From NCBI GenBank assembly GCA_902594335.1, contig CACJLY010000004.1:1-64000 (forward strand): a stretch of DNA of 64,000 nt, written 5' to 3'. The translations under genes were made by a program, and so were the position numbers. Below are positions 9,866-19,474 of this stretch, piece by piece (position 1 is the first letter of the stretch; every line of letters starts with the position of its first letter). Origin of the DNA: an uncultured Pelagibacteraceae bacterium (GTDB taxonomy: Bacteria; Pseudomonadota; Alphaproteobacteria; Pelagibacterales; Pelagibacteraceae). Below the pieces are notes generated by a model. The model saw only the letters and a list, made by a program, of their open reading frames with translations, made no database searches and was not told where the DNA came from.

Positions 9866-10738
9866 ATGAAAATTCTTTTAACTGGTGCAACGGGATTTAT
9901 TGGAAAAAACTTTTGCAAGTATCTAAAAAAAAAAAACCATAATATCCTGGCTTTATCTAGAAAAAAATCTTTTAAAAATTATAAAAATTTAAAATTTATA
10001 AATTCAAGTTTCAGAATAAGTCATAAAAAATTGAAAATTATTGAAAGATTCAGCCCAGAAGTAGTTGTTAATCTTGGGTGGTATGGAATTCCTAATTTTT
10101 CAAAAGAAAATTCACAAAAAAATTTAATAGATCAAAAATTCTTTTTTAAAAAATTAGAAAATATAACTTCAATAAAAAAAATATTAAGTATTGGAAGTTG
10201 TTGGGAATATAAAAAAAAGAATGGAGTATGTCATGAAACTAATATAATTAGTAAGGCAACTTATTTTACTGAGTCAAAATTTAAAATCAGAATATTTCTT
10301 GAAAATTTGTGTAATATGAAAAAGATAAACTTTTTTTGGCTAAGATTATTTTATGTGTATGGGCCGTACCAAAAAAAAAATTCACTTTTACCATCTCTTA
10401 TTTATGCAATTAAAAATAATAAAAAGAATCCTATCAAGTCTGTTGAAAATACAAATGACTTTATTTATGTTGAAGATGTATGCAAGCTAATTTATAAGTT
10501 TATAGAAAATAAATCCGCCAAAAGTGGAATTTATAATATTGGTTCTGGAAAGTTAACAGAAGTTAAGAAAATAATACAGATAGTTCATAATTTTTACAAT
10601 ATAAAATCAGATTTACAAAAAAAAAGTTCTAAACGCTCTATTTTTGCATCTATTAAAAAAATTAAAAAATTTGATAAGAAATTTATACCTAGTGATCTAA
10701 AAAAATCAATTATAAGTTCAATTAAATACTATGATTAA
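9866..10738 (+). CDS. NAD-dependent epimerase/dehydratase-like SDR with altered active site
   Basis: Extended SDR of 290 aa with TGATGFIGKN near residues 6-15 and LFYVYGP after the active site. At the usual Tyr-x3-Lys position the sequence reads YFTESK: if the SK is aligned with family members the catalytic Tyr position is Phe, with a Tyr one residue earlier. It could be a shifted or altered active site. A run of 12 A at 9925-9936 lies inside the gene. By position after the RmlC-like gene it may be the reductase ending the sugar-remodelling steps. Confidence 0.75.
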   Translation: MKILLTGATGFIGKNFCKYLKKKNHNILALSRKKSFKNYKNLKFINSSFRISHKKLKIIERFSPEVVVNLGWYGIPNFSKENSQKNLIDQKFFFKKLENITSIKKILSIGSCWEYKKKNGVCHETNIISKATYFTESKFKIRIFLENLCNMKKINFFWLRLFYVYGPYQKKNSLLPSLIYAIKNNKKNPIKSVENTNDFIYVEDVCKLIYKFIENKSAKSGIYNIGSGKLTEVKKIIQIVHNFYNIKSDLQKKSSKRSIFASIKKIKKFDKKFIPSDLKKSIISSIKYYD

Positions 10739-11729
10739 TAAAAAAAAACTTAATCTTGTAACAACAATGACACCACACAGGTTGGGACTTGCTGGTGGTG
10801 GGTCTGATATTCCATTCTTTTTTAAAAAACTTGGAGGATCATTTATAAATGTAACAATTAATAAATTTGTATACGTTACAGTAAAAAAACATCCTAAAAT
10901 ATTCCGAGAAAACTTTAGAATTATGTATTCAAAAACAGAAATTCAAAAAAATAAATTTAGAATAAAAAATGAAATTGTACGGGCATGTTTAGGAATGATT
11001 AAAATAAATGAACCTATTTTAATTACAACTAACTCTGATGTTCCTGTTGGTGGAGGCTTAGGATCGTCATCTGCCTTTACAGTTGGTTTGCTAAATGCAC
11101 TTTATAATTTAAAAGGTATAAAAATATCAAAAAAAAAACTTGCTGAGAAAGCTTGTTACGTTGAAATAAACTTATTAAAAAAAAATGGAGGTATTCAAGA
11201 CCAATACGCTGCATCGTATGGAGGAATAAATAAATTTATCATTTCAAAGAAAGGAGATGTAAAAATATTAAAATTAAAAAAAAATACGCAATTAAAAAAA
11301 ATTTTAAATAATATAGTTCTATTTTGGACTGGCAAATCAAGAATTTCTGAGGACATTTCAAAATCATATATTAAAAAAGATTTATCAAATATACTATTTG
11401 TTAAAAATAAAGTTATAGAATTTGAAAAAATTTTAAATAAAAAATACATTAATATAAAATTAGTGGGAAAATTTTTTAACTCTATTTGGACCAAAAAACA
11501 AAAGTTATCAAGAAAAGTATCAAACAATAATATTGCTAAAGTTCATAACTATTTTACAAAACTTGGTTCTCATGGCGGTAAATTATCTGGTGCTGGTGGA
11601 GGAGGTTTTTATCTATCTATTTTACCAAAAAGACTTCAAAAAAAAATACCGAAGAAACTTGAAAATTATTATTTTAGACCAAAGTATTGTTCCCACGGAT
11701 CTAAAATTATAACTAAAATTTATGAATAA
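10731..11729 (+). CDS. hddA: GHMP-family sugar kinase, HddA-like (heptose 7-phosphate kinase)
   Basis: GHMP kinase fold with the ATP-binding glycine loop PVGGGLGSSSA at residues 105-115, N-terminal TPHRLGLAGGGSD, and the C-terminal GKLSGAGGGGF motif. This arrangement fits D-glycero-alpha-D-manno-heptose 7-phosphate kinase, which makes the 1,7-bisphosphate in the GDP-heptose route. It overlaps the following nucleotidyltransferase by 8 nt, the usual hddA-hddC pairing. GmhA is encoded about 19 kb away in the same island. A fucokinase-like role is an alternative. Confidence 0.82.
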   Translation: MINKKKLNLVTTMTPHRLGLAGGGSDIPFFFKKLGGSFINVTINKFVYVTVKKHPKIFRENFRIMYSKTEIQKNKFRIKNEIVRACLGMIKINEPILITTNSDVPVGGGLGSSSAFTVGLLNALYNLKGIKISKKKLAEKACYVEINLLKKNGGIQDQYAASYGGINKFIISKKGDVKILKLKKNTQLKKILNNIVLFWTGKSRISEDISKSYIKKDLSNILFVKNKVIEFEKILNKKYINIKLVGKFFNSIWTKKQKLSRKVSNNNIAKVHNYFTKLGSHGGKLSGAGGGGFYLSILPKRLQKKIPKKLENYYFRPKYCSHGSKIITKIYE

Positions 11730-12492
11730 AATAAATAATAATTTTTGTGCGATTCTTCTTTGTGGTGGACTAGGTACGAGACTAAGTAGCATAACAAAAA
11801 CAATACCTAAACCTATGATAAAAATTTTTAACAGACCATTGATTTATTACGCAATTCATTGTTTATTAAAATCAAGGGTAAAAAAAATAATCCTACCTCT
11901 TGGTTACAAAGGTCAAATAATTGAAAATTTTATTAAAAAAAAATATAAAGATGATTTAAATAAATTTGTTTTCATTAAAACTGGTGTTAATACGAGTATA
12001 ACAGGGAGAATTATCAAAGTAAAAAATGAAATAAAAAAATATAAAAGTTTTTTATTGTTAAACTCAGATACAATTTTTAATTTTAATTTGAATAAAATAA
12101 TAAAAAAACATTCAGAGAGTGAAAATAAAATTACTATTTCAGCCTCAAGCATGAAATCTTCATGGGGTACATTTGAATATAATAAAAAATATGAATTGGT
12201 TAAATTTACTAAAAATAATTATATACATAATTACAAGTTAAAAAATTCGAATCTAATAGGCATAAGAAATTCTGGAATTACTGCAATGGATACTCACTGT
12301 ATAAATAATCTTAATATCAAAGAAAAAGACTTTGAAATAAAGTTATTTAATAAGTATATAAAAAAAAAACAAATTGGATTTTATATTTTTGATAATGTAA
12401 TATGGGAGCCAATAGAAACTTTATCAGATCTGAATATTGTAAAAAATAACAAAAAACTAAAAAACTTTTATAACAAATATTATGGAAAATAA
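11722..12492 (+). CDS. hddC: Sugar-1-phosphate nucleotidyltransferase, HddC-like
   Basis: Left-handed nucleotidyltransferase fold with signature LCGGLGTRLSSITKTIPKPM near residues 13-32 and LLNSDTIF for the metal-binding aspartate. At 256 aa it lacks the C-terminal hexapeptide domain of GlmU-type proteins. Directly after the HddA-like kinase it most likely joins GTP to heptose 1-phosphate. Nucleotide specificity (GTP versus CTP/dTTP) cannot be read from the sequence alone. Confidence 0.8.
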   Translation: MNKINNNFCAILLCGGLGTRLSSITKTIPKPMIKIFNRPLIYYAIHCLLKSRVKKIILPLGYKGQIIENFIKKKYKDDLNKFVFIKTGVNTSITGRIIKVKNEIKKYKSFLLLNSDTIFNFNLNKIIKKHSESENKITISASSMKSSWGTFEYNKKYELVKFTKNNYIHNYKLKNSNLIGIRNSGITAMDTHCINNLNIKEKDFEIKLFNKYIKKKQIGFYIFDNVIWEPIETLSDLNIVKNNKKLKNFYNKYYGK

Positions 12493-13639
12493 CTTAACAA
12501 CGCATAGTGATGTTGAAGAAAAGATACAAAAATACAAGTTTAATACAAGTTATTTTGAAAATCCTGAGCAACTAAAAAAAGATATTATTGAAAAAAAGGT
12601 TATCCCTCATCAAGTAGAATTCCAACCCGGACCATTAGGAAAAAAAATCTGTTGGCTATCTTGTCCATATTGTTATGGAGAATCTGCAATTAACAATGCA
12701 GAAAGACCCTCTACAGAGAGATTAGTTGAATTATTAAATCAAATTGCAGATGGGGGTGTAAAAAAAGTTACTTTTGCTGGATGGGCAACAGACCCATTGA
12801 ACTCCAAAAGTATCGATGATCTTTTAGAAACTGCCTTAAAAAGAAAAATGATTTTTGGCTTTAATACCAAACCTATCAAGGTTAGTGACAGATTTATAGA
12901 CATATTGAAACACAACAAAATTGATCCTCAAAGTTGGATTAGTCTAAGTATTGACTCTGGATCAAATGAAATTTTTAATAAAGTTCACGGTATGAAAACT
13001 AAAGCTCCACTTTATGATAAAGTTCTAAATAACGTTAAAAGAATTAAAGATGTAAATATGCCAAATAGAAAATTTGATGTAAGTGCTGCATATTTATTAA
13101 ATAAATTCAATTCCTCAAAGAAAGAAATTGAAAAATTTATATTCGACTTCAAAAATGCTGGCTGTAACCTATTAAGGTTCTCATTTGCTCAACCACCACG
13201 TGGACTTGTAGATAAAGAACAAATAGAAACAGTCCCTTTGGTAGATGAAAAAAATAAAATAATGAACGAAATAAAAGACTGGATAAATTCATTTGATAGT
13301 GACAACTGCAAGGTATTAATTATTGATCCTGATAGTGAAAATGATATATTTTATAAAAATAGAACCCTCCCGTGTGTAGCAAGATTTGTTTATCCCACAG
13401 TTGGATTTGATGGAAGGCTTTACCAGTGCTCTCAATCAGCAGCTCCTAATTTTAAGGACACAGAAATTGGAGATCTCAAAACAAAAAATTTCTGGGATCT
13501 ATACTATGACTATGATGTTTCAGATTTTATTGGATTCTTTAAAAAATCTGGAGAGCTTATTAAAAAATCAGGTTGTAGATGCGATAGAAAAGAGCACATC
13601 GTAAACACAAAAATAAGCAAAAGTGGATTGTTTGAATAA
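12482..13639 (+). CDS. Radical SAM protein with SPASM-like C-terminus
   Basis: The 4Fe-4S binding motif C57-x3-C61-x2-C64 (CWLSCPYC) of radical SAM enzymes is intact. The C-terminal third has cysteines in LPCVARF, LYQCSQ and CRCDRK with the VGFDGRLYQC pattern, matching a SPASM/twitch-type auxiliary cluster domain. Length 385 aa. It overlaps hddC by 11 nt and the next gene by 17 nt, so it belongs to the sugar-biosynthesis run. Radical SAM dehydratases and epimerases of sugars are known, but this reaction is unassigned. Confidence 0.83.
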   Translation: MENNLTTHSDVEEKIQKYKFNTSYFENPEQLKKDIIEKKVIPHQVEFQPGPLGKKICWLSCPYCYGESAINNAERPSTERLVELLNQIADGGVKKVTFAGWATDPLNSKSIDDLLETALKRKMIFGFNTKPIKVSDRFIDILKHNKIDPQSWISLSIDSGSNEIFNKVHGMKTKAPLYDKVLNNVKRIKDVNMPNRKFDVSAAYLLNKFNSSKKEIEKFIFDFKNAGCNLLRFSFAQPPRGLVDKEQIETVPLVDEKNKIMNEIKDWINSFDSDNCKVLIIDPDSENDIFYKNRTLPCVARFVYPTVGFDGRLYQCSQSAAPNFKDTEIGDLKTKNFWDLYYDYDVSDFIGFFKKSGELIKKSGCRCDRKEHIVNTKISKSGLFE

Positions 13640-14531
13640 ATCTAAAGATGTAATTATAATCGGATCATCAAAAATTGCCAAAATTCATTATAATTATTTA
13701 AGTGAAAATAAATTTAAAAAATTTTATTTTGTAGGAAGAACCAAATCAAAAATAAATAAATTTATAAAAAAATATAATATTAAGTATGCTTATTTTAGAA
13801 GTAAAAAATCTTTATCTAAAAATAAAAAAATAATTTCAGTTTGCAATAACACAGATTTTCATCAAGACTATTTAGATTATATTCCTTCATCAAAACACCT
13901 TATAATGGTAGAAAAACCTTTAATTTCTATAAAAGTGTTTAGAGATATTTATAAAGAAAAAATAATTTTTTATTTTAAAAAATTTAAAAAACTTATCGTT
14001 ATTTATCCTATGATTTTTCTAGCAAGTTCGGTAGTTAAATATATTAAAAATAAAAAAATCAATACATTCAAAATATACTATTACACAAAAGGTAATAACA
14101 GGTATGATGACATCTATATTGATTTATTGCCTCATTGTCTTATTTTTTTCAGAGAGTTGTGTAGGTTAAAAAATAAAAATCTTGGGCCACTTTTAAAAAT
14201 AAAAAAAAAAATAAATAAACATAACAATAATATTGAACTTGTATTTAAAAATATAAAGCTCTACATTTATTTAAAAGAAAAATATAAAGGAAAAAATTCG
14301 AAATTTTTTTTTCAAATTGATAAAACAAAATATTACAGAGTGACTAAAGATATTAATGGTGAATTTAAAAATTTTATAAAAATTAAAAATAAAATTTTTG
14401 AGATTAAAAATCCTATGAGACAATTTTTTACAAATACATTTTTAAATATAAACAAAAAAATTTATTTTTCCCGAAATAAGTTTTTTACTCTCTGGTTATC
14501 CAATCTCACTTATAAAATATTTAATAGCTAA
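13623..14531 (+). CDS. Gfo/Idh/MocA-like oxidoreductase, divergent
   Basis: The N-terminal half is a dinucleotide-binding fold (IIIGSSKIAKIH near residues 11-22) with the family EKP motif at residues 97-99. The C-terminal half is very lysine-rich and poorly recognisable. GTG at 13623 overlaps the radical SAM gene by 17 nt; a TTG at 13632 is an alternative. The glycine motif is GxSxxA rather than GxGxxG, so cofactor use is uncertain. It ends the first plus-strand block and faces the minus-strand ABC gene across 4 nt. Confidence 0.6.
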   Translation: MDCLNKSKDVIIIGSSKIAKIHYNYLSENKFKKFYFVGRTKSKINKFIKKYNIKYAYFRSKKSLSKNKKIISVCNNTDFHQDYLDYIPSSKHLIMVEKPLISIKVFRDIYKEKIIFYFKKFKKLIVIYPMIFLASSVVKYIKNKKINTFKIYYYTKGNNRYDDIYIDLLPHCLIFFRELCRLKNKNLGPLLKIKKKINKHNNNIELVFKNIKLYIYLKEKYKGKNSKFFFQIDKTKYYRVTKDINGEFKNFIKIKNKIFEIKNPMRQFFTNTFLNINKKIYFSRNKFFTLWLSNLTYKIFNS

Positions 14532-14535
14532 AAAT

Positions 14536-16236
14536 TTACTTTATCTGGTTTAATTTTTTATTTTCCATTTTAAATATTTTATCAAAACGATTTGAAAATT
14601 GAAGATTATGAGTAATTACTATTATACTCATTTTATCTTTAAGACTTATCAAAACTTGCTCAAAAAGTTTTTGATTTTTTTCGTCTAATGAGCTTGTAGG
14701 CTCATCTAATATTAAAATTTTTGGACGTCTGTAAAGTGCTCTTGCGATACTTATTCTCTGCAGTTGTCCTCCAGAAATCTTAAGAGCATTATTACCTAAA
14801 TATGATTTTAATGATAATTTTTTTTCCAAAATTGGTTTTATCAATAAAGAATTTTTAATTGAAAATTTCAAACTACTCAAATTTATCTTATTTTCAAAAA
14901 ATACAATATTGTTAAGAATACTAGAGTCGATGTTAAAAAAATTTTGAGGAACAAAACCAATGTTTTGTCCGATACTTTTCTTATATTTATGTATATCTAT
15001 ACCATCTACGAGCAATTCGCCGTCAGTGGGTTTCAATAAACCCATAATTATATTAGTTAAAGTTGTTTTTCCAACACCACTTTCTCCAATTATTCCAATT
15101 ATCTCATTTTTATTAATCTTTAAGTTTATATTATCAATTATTAGGTTCTTATCCTTGCCAAAATGATAACTTACATTTTTTAAATCTATATAATTTTTAA
15201 ATTTCAGATCAGTTGTGTTTGTAGTTGCTACGTTGTGTTTATAAAAATCAGATATTTTATCTGCTGCTCCCATACCGAATTTTAATCGCTGAGCATAAGT
15301 AGATATTCTATTCATTATGGGCATTAGTCTGAAAAGTGCCGCAGCGAATACACCAATCGTTAAAATGTCTGTCTCATTATTACTATTTCTGTTAAGGTAA
15401 AAGATAAATATTAGAAACATTAAAACTGCAAAAAATTCTAGAGTATGTCTACTTATATCTTGAAGTGAATTAAAAAAAGCAGCTGACTTAACAACTTTTT
15501 TTTGCCTTGATGAAAAATTAATACCCACCCTATCTCGCCAATTGTATAATATTAGCTCTTTGATGCCCGTCAAACTTTCGTTAACAGATTTTAGTAATAA
15601 ATTTTGACTATCTCTGTACTTTTTTCCTAAATTGTAGGAATATTTTTTGGCAAAAAAATAAAGAGAAGGGAAAAAAATTATTGATACAATCATTAATACA
15701 AAAAATATTTTTGCCTCAAAAATTACTAAAAAAACAATAACTCCTAAAAATAAAAATAATTCAGAGATAATGAACAGCAAGCCAAAGAGAGCGTTTCCAC
15801 AAAAATTTTCTGCATCACGTGTTAAAAGTTGTAAAAAATCGCTTTTATTAAAATTTGTATGCCATTTATAATCTCTTGAAAGATAAATTCTTAGAAGTTT
15901 TTCAGATATCAATTGGTTTACATCGCCTATAAATGAATAAAGCTTTAAAGCTAAATAGTTAAGAAAAATATATCTTATTAAAAAAAAAGAAAATATTGTT
16001 ATAATCAAGTAGTTAAAAAATAATTCTTTTTTTATCGTATAATCTGGAAATAAATAAAACACATTTTTTAGATTTATATTTATAGACATATCTGGGGAAC
16101 TAAAATATCCTATTATTGGTATTAAAAGTCCCAAACTAAAACTTTCCATCAACAAACTCATAAAAATTAAAAAAATAATATATAGAATTGTTAATTTTCT
16201 AAAACCTTCAATAACATTTAAAATTTTACCTATCAT
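14536..16236 (-). CDS. ABC transporter, fused permease-ATPase (PglK/MsbA-type flippase)
   Basis: Inner-membrane half-transporter of 566 aa. About six transmembrane segments occupy residues 1-320, followed by an ATPase domain with Walker A GESGVGKTT, signature ISGGQ, and Walker B ILILDEPTSSLDE. The family includes lipid A flippase MsbA and the lipid-linked oligosaccharide flippase PglK. In an island with a WecA-type initiator, transferases and a ligase, flipping an undecaprenyl-linked glycan is the likely job. No Wzx-type flippase is visible in the window, so this may take its place. Confidence 0.87.
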   Translation of the reverse strand: MIGKILNVIEGFRKLTILYIIFLIFMSLLMESFSLGLLIPIIGYFSSPDMSININLKNVFYLFPDYTIKKELFFNYLIITIFSFFLIRYIFLNYLALKLYSFIGDVNQLISEKLLRIYLSRDYKWHTNFNKSDFLQLLTRDAENFCGNALFGLLFIISELFLFLGVIVFLVIFEAKIFFVLMIVSIIFFPSLYFFAKKYSYNLGKKYRDSQNLLLKSVNESLTGIKELILYNWRDRVGINFSSRQKKVVKSAAFFNSLQDISRHTLEFFAVLMFLIFIFYLNRNSNNETDILTIGVFAAALFRLMPIMNRISTYAQRLKFGMGAADKISDFYKHNVATTNTTDLKFKNYIDLKNVSYHFGKDKNLIIDNINLKINKNEIIGIIGESGVGKTTLTNIIMGLLKPTDGELLVDGIDIHKYKKSIGQNIGFVPQNFFNIDSSILNNIVFFENKINLSSLKFSIKNSLLIKPILEKKLSLKSYLGNNALKISGGQLQRISIARALYRRPKILILDEPTSSLDEKNQKLFEQVLISLKDKMSIIVITHNLQFSNRFDKIFKMENKKLNQIK

Positions 16237-16259
16237 TAGCTTTAATGTGACACTTATTA

Positions 16260-17087
16260 TTATTTGAATAATGATTTATATTTTTTTATAAAATTATTTT
16301 TTCTTCTAATTTTATTAGAATACATTATAAATAAAAATAAAGACTGTGAGATTGCGAATAAGCTAAGATATACCGTGATAACATTAATTTTTTCTTGGGA
16401 TAAGTTTTTATAAGTTTTCGAGATAATTTCTAATTCATCTATTTTTTTAAGCTCATCATCTTTCATTAACTTATTTTTTGGCTCTTCAAGCAAATCCAGT
16501 AACATAATAGTGGTTGTTAAGGATTGAATGTCCTCAAAATTTAAACTTTTTTTACCTTCGGTGTTAACAATCGATTGTTTAAGAAGTTTCACTATTTTAC
16601 GATTTTTAGCTTCTGCAGAACCTTCCCTTGTTTCTTCATTATCTAAAAATATATTTTTATAACTTATAATTCTTTTGATTAATTCTTTCGAATTTGAACT
16701 GTATTTTTTCATTTCTTCATCTATAAAGTTTTCACATTTAGTTAATAGACCCATCTCTCTGTGTTGAAGTATTATTTGGACTGCAGAGTTATCGTAAGTC
16801 AGAAGTACATTAGGTGTTGAAGAGGTGCCCCTAACTCTTGAACAAGCGTTTAATTTTCCAGGAGTGGATATGTTTGCATCAAGTGTATCAATATATTTAA
16901 AGAACCAGGTGTCATTTTTAATACCTCCAATATCTTTAATTAATTCATAGTTCACATTTAGTGTTCTAGAAATATGCTCGTAGTTTAATACCATTTCCCA
17001 CTTTTTAGTAGTATATTTTGACAAAGTATTTGTTCCGACAATTGAAATAATTAAAGATACGGCAATGCTTAAAAAAATATTTCTCAT
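16260..17087 (-). CDS. Hypothetical inner-membrane protein with two terminal TM segments
   Basis: No confident family match. A hydrophobic segment at residues 4-22 and another near residues 238-258 flank a charged, partly helical central region of about 210 residues, with a basic tail after the second segment. This N-TM / periplasmic helix / C-TM topology recalls Wzz chain-length regulators, but the proline-rich motif before the second TM of Wzz is not seen. It sits 23 nt upstream of the ABC flippase gene on the same strand. Function unassigned. Confidence 0.5.
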   Translation of the reverse strand: MRNIFLSIAVSLIISIVGTNTLSKYTTKKWEMVLNYEHISRTLNVNYELIKDIGGIKNDTWFFKYIDTLDANISTPGKLNACSRVRGTSSTPNVLLTYDNSAVQIILQHREMGLLTKCENFIDEEMKKYSSNSKELIKRIISYKNIFLDNEETREGSAEAKNRKIVKLLKQSIVNTEGKKSLNFEDIQSLTTTIMLLDLLEEPKNKLMKDDELKKIDELEIISKTYKNLSQEKINVITVYLSLFAISQSLFLFIMYSNKIRRKNNFIKKYKSLFK

Positions 17088-17112
17088 TTTATAGCTTTCA
17101 AAAAATTTTTAA

Positions 17113-17142
17113 TTGGGTGGCACATAATTTAATATATATAAT
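17113..17142 (+). promoter_or_regulatory. Candidate sigma70 promoter for block C
   Basis: TTGGGT at 17113-17118, an 18-nt spacer and a perfect TATAAT at 17137-17142 lie in the 94-nt divergent gap, 40 nt before the EpsG/Wzy-like gene. The -35 matches only three of six positions and the region is A+T-rich, so chance occurrence is possible. Confidence 0.35.
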
Positions 17143-17181
17143 AACTACTAATTATAATAGAAAGAAAATAATAGCAATCAT

Positions 17182-18330
17182 ATGCCATTAACTTGGTTTG
17201 AGCCAACATATCCTTACAATTTAATATTTGATCTGACAAATTACTTATTAATATCATTAATTTTTTTGTTACTTTTTAAATATAAAATAATAAACAAAAA
17301 TTTGTTAATAGTTTCATTATTTTTTTTATTAACTCCCTTTTTATTTAATGGTTTTTTGTTTGAGTGGACATATTTACCAGACCAAAGTAAATATTTAGGT
17401 TATGCAAATATGTTTAGAGAAAATCCAAAATTATTTTTTACCGAAGTAAATAGTTATTCAAAATTTAAAATTGCAGTACCATCAATATTTTATGCTTACT
17501 CTCCAATTTACAGTCTTGAAACATATAAAGGTATAGCAATTTGGAATAGAGCACTTTTTTTGTTCTCTTGGATTTTTTTTACAAAAAAAAATTTTGTAGA
17601 TGAATATAATTCATTAATATTTATATTTGCTCCATCACTGCTTTTTTATAGTTCAATTTCGCTCAGAGAAAATTTAATAGTATTATCAATGATATGGTTT
17701 CTTTATTTTTTTTACCAAAAAAAAATATTGTTAACTCTTATTACACTTTTAATTCTTTCAATTATTAAGTTTCAAAGTTTATTTACTATATTTATTTTTT
17801 TATTTTTAAATTTTGTAATAACTGAAAATAAAGTACGAATAAGATCTATCTTAATTACTTTAATTTTATTTCTAATAGTTTTCAACATCTATGACGCCCA
17901 AATACTAGAATTAATAAATCATTTTCGTAAAGGTTTTTTTGTAGAGGAATATGGACAATATAAATCAAGTTCTGCAAGTTTAAATTATCAATTTTTCGAA
18001 TTAGAGAAAAATTTTCGTTTATTTTATTTAATTTTTCAAGGTTTTTTGAATTTTTCTTTAAGTCCATTTTTAAAAGGAAATTTTTCATTATTTTCTTTTA
18101 TACTTTTTCTTGAAACAGTAATGATATTTTTTTACTTAACATTTAGAATGATTAAAAATAAAAAATATAATAATTATTTATTTTATAAATGGTTATTTAT
18201 ACTAATTGGCTCATATTTATTTTATTCAATTATTATATTTAATGATGGAACAATTCATAGATATAAAGTTCCTATTATATTTTTTGTAATTTTTGGTTAT
18301 TTTATAAATCTAAAAAAAATCAAATCTTAA
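17182..18330 (+). CDS. Polytopic membrane protein, EpsG/Wzy-like
   Basis: About ten hydrophobic segments span 382 aa. Motifs include LPDQSKYLGYA near residue 70 and SLRENLIV in a middle loop, resembling the 'D(x)YxY' and 'lRe' features of EpsG/Wzy-like polysaccharide polymerases. The C-terminal loop DGTIHRYKVP with an Arg is also typical. First gene of a plus-strand block with two GT4 transferases starting immediately at its stop (1-nt overlap). A polymerase role is inferred; it could instead be a membrane GT-C transferase. Confidence 0.6.
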   Translation: MPLTWFEPTYPYNLIFDLTNYLLISLIFLLLFKYKIINKNLLIVSLFFLLTPFLFNGFLFEWTYLPDQSKYLGYANMFRENPKLFFTEVNSYSKFKIAVPSIFYAYSPIYSLETYKGIAIWNRALFLFSWIFFTKKNFVDEYNSLIFIFAPSLLFYSSISLRENLIVLSMIWFLYFFYQKKILLTLITLLILSIIKFQSLFTIFIFLFLNFVITENKVRIRSILITLILFLIVFNIYDAQILELINHFRKGFFVEEYGQYKSSSASLNYQFFELEKNFRLFYLIFQGFLNFSLSPFLKGNFSLFSFILFLETVMIFFYLTFRMIKNKKYNNYLFYKWLFILIGSYLFYSIIIFNDGTIHRYKVPIIFFVIFGYFINLKKIKS

Positions 18331-19466
18331 TGATAGTATTCCACCTAATTACAAGTATTGATAAAGGAGGAGCAGAAAGTCATTTATATTCTTTGATCAA
18401 AAAACAGATAGAGAAAAAAATTTCTGTTCATGTAATTTATTTACGAGGGAACAATTATTGGCGAAAGCATTTAACTAAAATTGGCGTTAAAGTTTATAAA
18501 ATTTATGTAAAAAATAATTTCGATTTTTTAAGTCTTTTCAAAGCTTTTTTAAAATTACAATCTTTAATCGTAAAAATTCAACCAAGTGTTGTACATGCCC
18601 ATTTGTCAACAATGGAGCTTCTAGGAGCTCTTTTAAATTTAAAATTAAAAAATAAATTTAAATTTATAGTAACCAAACATCTTGATAGTTTTTTTTTAGA
18701 GGCCTCATTTGGAAGAAAAAATTTTATTAGAGGGATTTTTATTGATAGATTTATAATTAATCAATCAAGCAGAGTAATTTGTATATCTAAACAAGTAAAA
18801 AAATTTTTCTCTAAAAAAATTCCTTTATATAATAAATATAAATTAATATACTATGGTTTCTCCTCTAAAGACTTTAAAAATTCAAAAAATATAAATAATA
18901 AAATCAAATTATTAAAAAAAAAATTTAAACTTAAGAATGATGAAATAATATTGTTGAACGTTGCAAGACATGTAAAGCAAAAATCATTAGATACTTTATT
19001 GAAAGCATTCGCAATTTATGAAAAAAAACAAAAAAAGGCGAAACTAATTCTAGTAGGAAATGGAAGAGAAACTGAAAAATTAAAGAGTCTTTCAATAGAA
19101 CTAGGAATAAGTAATAAATTATCTTGGATAAAAAGTTATGAAAACATAAAAGACATTTTTCTGCTAAGCGATGTTTTTGTTTTGTCATCTGAATATGAGG
19201 GCTTAGGTCTAGTTTTGCTAGAGGCTATGAGTTCAAATGTTCCAATTATAGCAACCAACACAAGTGCTATACCTGAGGTTATTATAAATAATTATAACGG
19301 CATGTTATTTGAAAAAGGAAATTTCAGAGTTTTAGCTAACAAATTCCATTTAATTGAAAAAAAAAATATTAAAGATAATTTTAAAAAAAATAGTATTAAA
19401 ATATTAAATAAAAGATTCAATTTAGATAAAATGAATAATTTAACTACTAATATTTATAATTCATAA
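18330..19466 (+). CDS. GT4 family glycosyltransferase
   Basis: GT-B retaining transferase of 378 aa. The N-terminal glycine-rich acceptor loop reads DKGGAESHL (residues 9-17). The C-terminal domain has LLNVARHVKQKSLDTLLKAF, the SSEYEGLGLVLLEAM donor-binding E-x7-E segment, and PIIATNTSAIPEVI. Its start overlaps the preceding membrane-protein stop by 1 nt. Cytoplasmic, membrane-associated glycan assembly is expected; donor and acceptor are unknown. Confidence 0.87.
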   Translation: MIVFHLITSIDKGGAESHLYSLIKKQIEKKISVHVIYLRGNNYWRKHLTKIGVKVYKIYVKNNFDFLSLFKAFLKLQSLIVKIQPSVVHAHLSTMELLGALLNLKLKNKFKFIVTKHLDSFFLEASFGRKNFIRGIFIDRFIINQSSRVICISKQVKKFFSKKIPLYNKYKLIYYGFSSKDFKNSKNINNKIKLLKKKFKLKNDEIILLNVARHVKQKSLDTLLKAFAIYEKKQKKAKLILVGNGRETEKLKSLSIELGISNKLSWIKSYENIKDIFLLSDVFVLSSEYEGLGLVLLEAMSSNVPIIATNTSAIPEVIINNYNGMLFEKGNFRVLANKFHLIEKKNIKDNFKKNSIKILNKRFNLDKMNNLTTNIYNS

Positions 19467-19474
19467 TAAATAAA

